From NCBI GenBank assembly GCA_905233825.1, contig CAJOFE010000042.1, positions 11,528 to 56,810 of the forward strand: a stretch of DNA of 45,283 nt, given 5' to 3'. Shown one piece after another: positions 44,992 through 45,283 of the stretch (position 1 is the stretch's first letter; each line of letters opens with the position of its first letter). Source of the DNA: an uncultured Prevotella sp. Lineage in GTDB: Bacteria; Bacteroidota; Bacteroidia; Bacteroidales; Bacteroidaceae. A program made the position numbers and the translations under genes. The notes beneath the pieces are model-generated. The model saw nothing but the letters and a program-made list of their open reading frames with translations. It did not search any database and was not told the origin of the DNA.

Positions 44992-45283
44992 TTAATCCTC
45001 GAACACCTCAGTGATCTGACCCGAACCAACGGTGCGACCACCCTCGCGGATAGCGAAGCGCAGACCCTTGTTCAGAGCAACGGCGTAGATCAGTTCAACA
45101 GTGATCTCAACGTTATCACCAGGCATCACCATCTCAACGCCCTCGGGCAGAGAAATCTCACCCGTGCAGTCCATGGTGCGGAGGTAGAACTGGGGACGAT
45201 ACTTGTTGCCGAACGGAGTGTGACGGCCACCCTCTTCCTTCTTCAGGACATAGATAGAAGCCTTGAACTTCTTGAAGGGCTTG
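44992..45283 (-). CDS. tuf: Elongation factor Tu (C-terminal part, runs off the window)
   Basis: The last 96 codons read [20 protein letters not shown], then [20 protein letters not shown] and end [15 protein letters not shown]. This is part of domain 2-3 of EF-Tu, with the conserved [10 protein letters not shown] end. EF-Tu delivers aminoacyl-tRNA to the ribosome. The start and GTPase domain lie beyond 45283. It is the first gene of the cluster seen here. Confidence 0.96.
   Translation of the reverse strand, partial: KPFKKFKASIYVLKKEEGGRHTPFGNKYRPQFYLRTMDCTGEISLPEGVEMVMPGDNVEITVELIYAVALNKGLRFAIREGGRTVGSGQITEVFED

Overview
The window looks like a chromosomal segment of a Prevotella-type member of the Bacteroidales. 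The evidence is the gene order tuf, tRNA-Trp, secE, nusG, rplKAJL, rpoBC, DUF3467, rpsLG, fusA, rpsJ, rplCDWB and onward. Genes lack Shine-Dalgarno sequences and have A/T-rich leaders. Promoters match the Bacteroidetes -7 consensus TAnnTTTG, often with a TTG/TTTG element 20 nt upstream. The accessory content is also typical: a TonB-dependent receptor with a DUF4249 lipoprotein, a C10 cysteine protease, DUF3943 and DUF3467.

Layout, read on the minus strand from high to low coordinates. (1) 45283-33521 holds the end of tuf, a terminator, tRNA-Trp, secE, nusG, the L11-L1-L10-L12 genes, an attenuator-like hairpin, rpoB and rpoC. (2) 33442-22837 is an accessory block: an acidic lipoprotein, a Fur-family regulator, a glutamine synthetase, DUF3467, a secreted lipocalin-like protein, a membrane-anchored HTH regulator, a membrane metallophosphoesterase and a 1274-residue modular C10 protease. 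(3) 22644-19036 is the str cluster rpsL-rpsG-fusA-rpsJ, ending in a strong terminator. (4) 18963-11802 is a second accessory block: TonB-dependent receptor, DUF4249, two tandem lipoprotein hydrolases and a DUF3943 protein. (5) 11715-1 is the S10-spc-alpha cluster from rplC to rpsM, with its own promoter at rplC and an internal one before rpsM.

The core genes make ribosomes, RNA polymerase, the SecYE translocon, elongation factors, IF-1 and methionine aminopeptidase. The accessory blocks mostly encode secreted or envelope proteins, and they break what is usually one long superoperon.

The most interesting signals are not ordinary genes. Two degenerate tandem arrays with a 22-bp period, built from the dyad GGAAATGSCATTTCC, sit at two separate convergent gene junctions (15861-15965 and 29981-30182). 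A helically phased 11-bp TGCAAA array lies upstream of the lipocalin-like gene, and a two-copy version lies at the identical distance upstream of the neighbouring transmembrane regulator, suggesting a small self-regulated signalling unit. A 16-bp inverted repeat encloses the rplC start codon. Heptad AATTTTC repeats precede rplV and rpoC.

Caution on sequence quality: L16 and S12 are frameshifted, L29 runs into a start-less S17, and L2 lacks about 17 N-terminal residues. The losses in L16, S12 and L2 are estimated at 46-51 bases; the L29/S17 loss is less certain. Because these proteins are essential, assembly error is the leading explanation. All family assignments come from reading the sequence and recalled knowledge of the families; no database search was possible.
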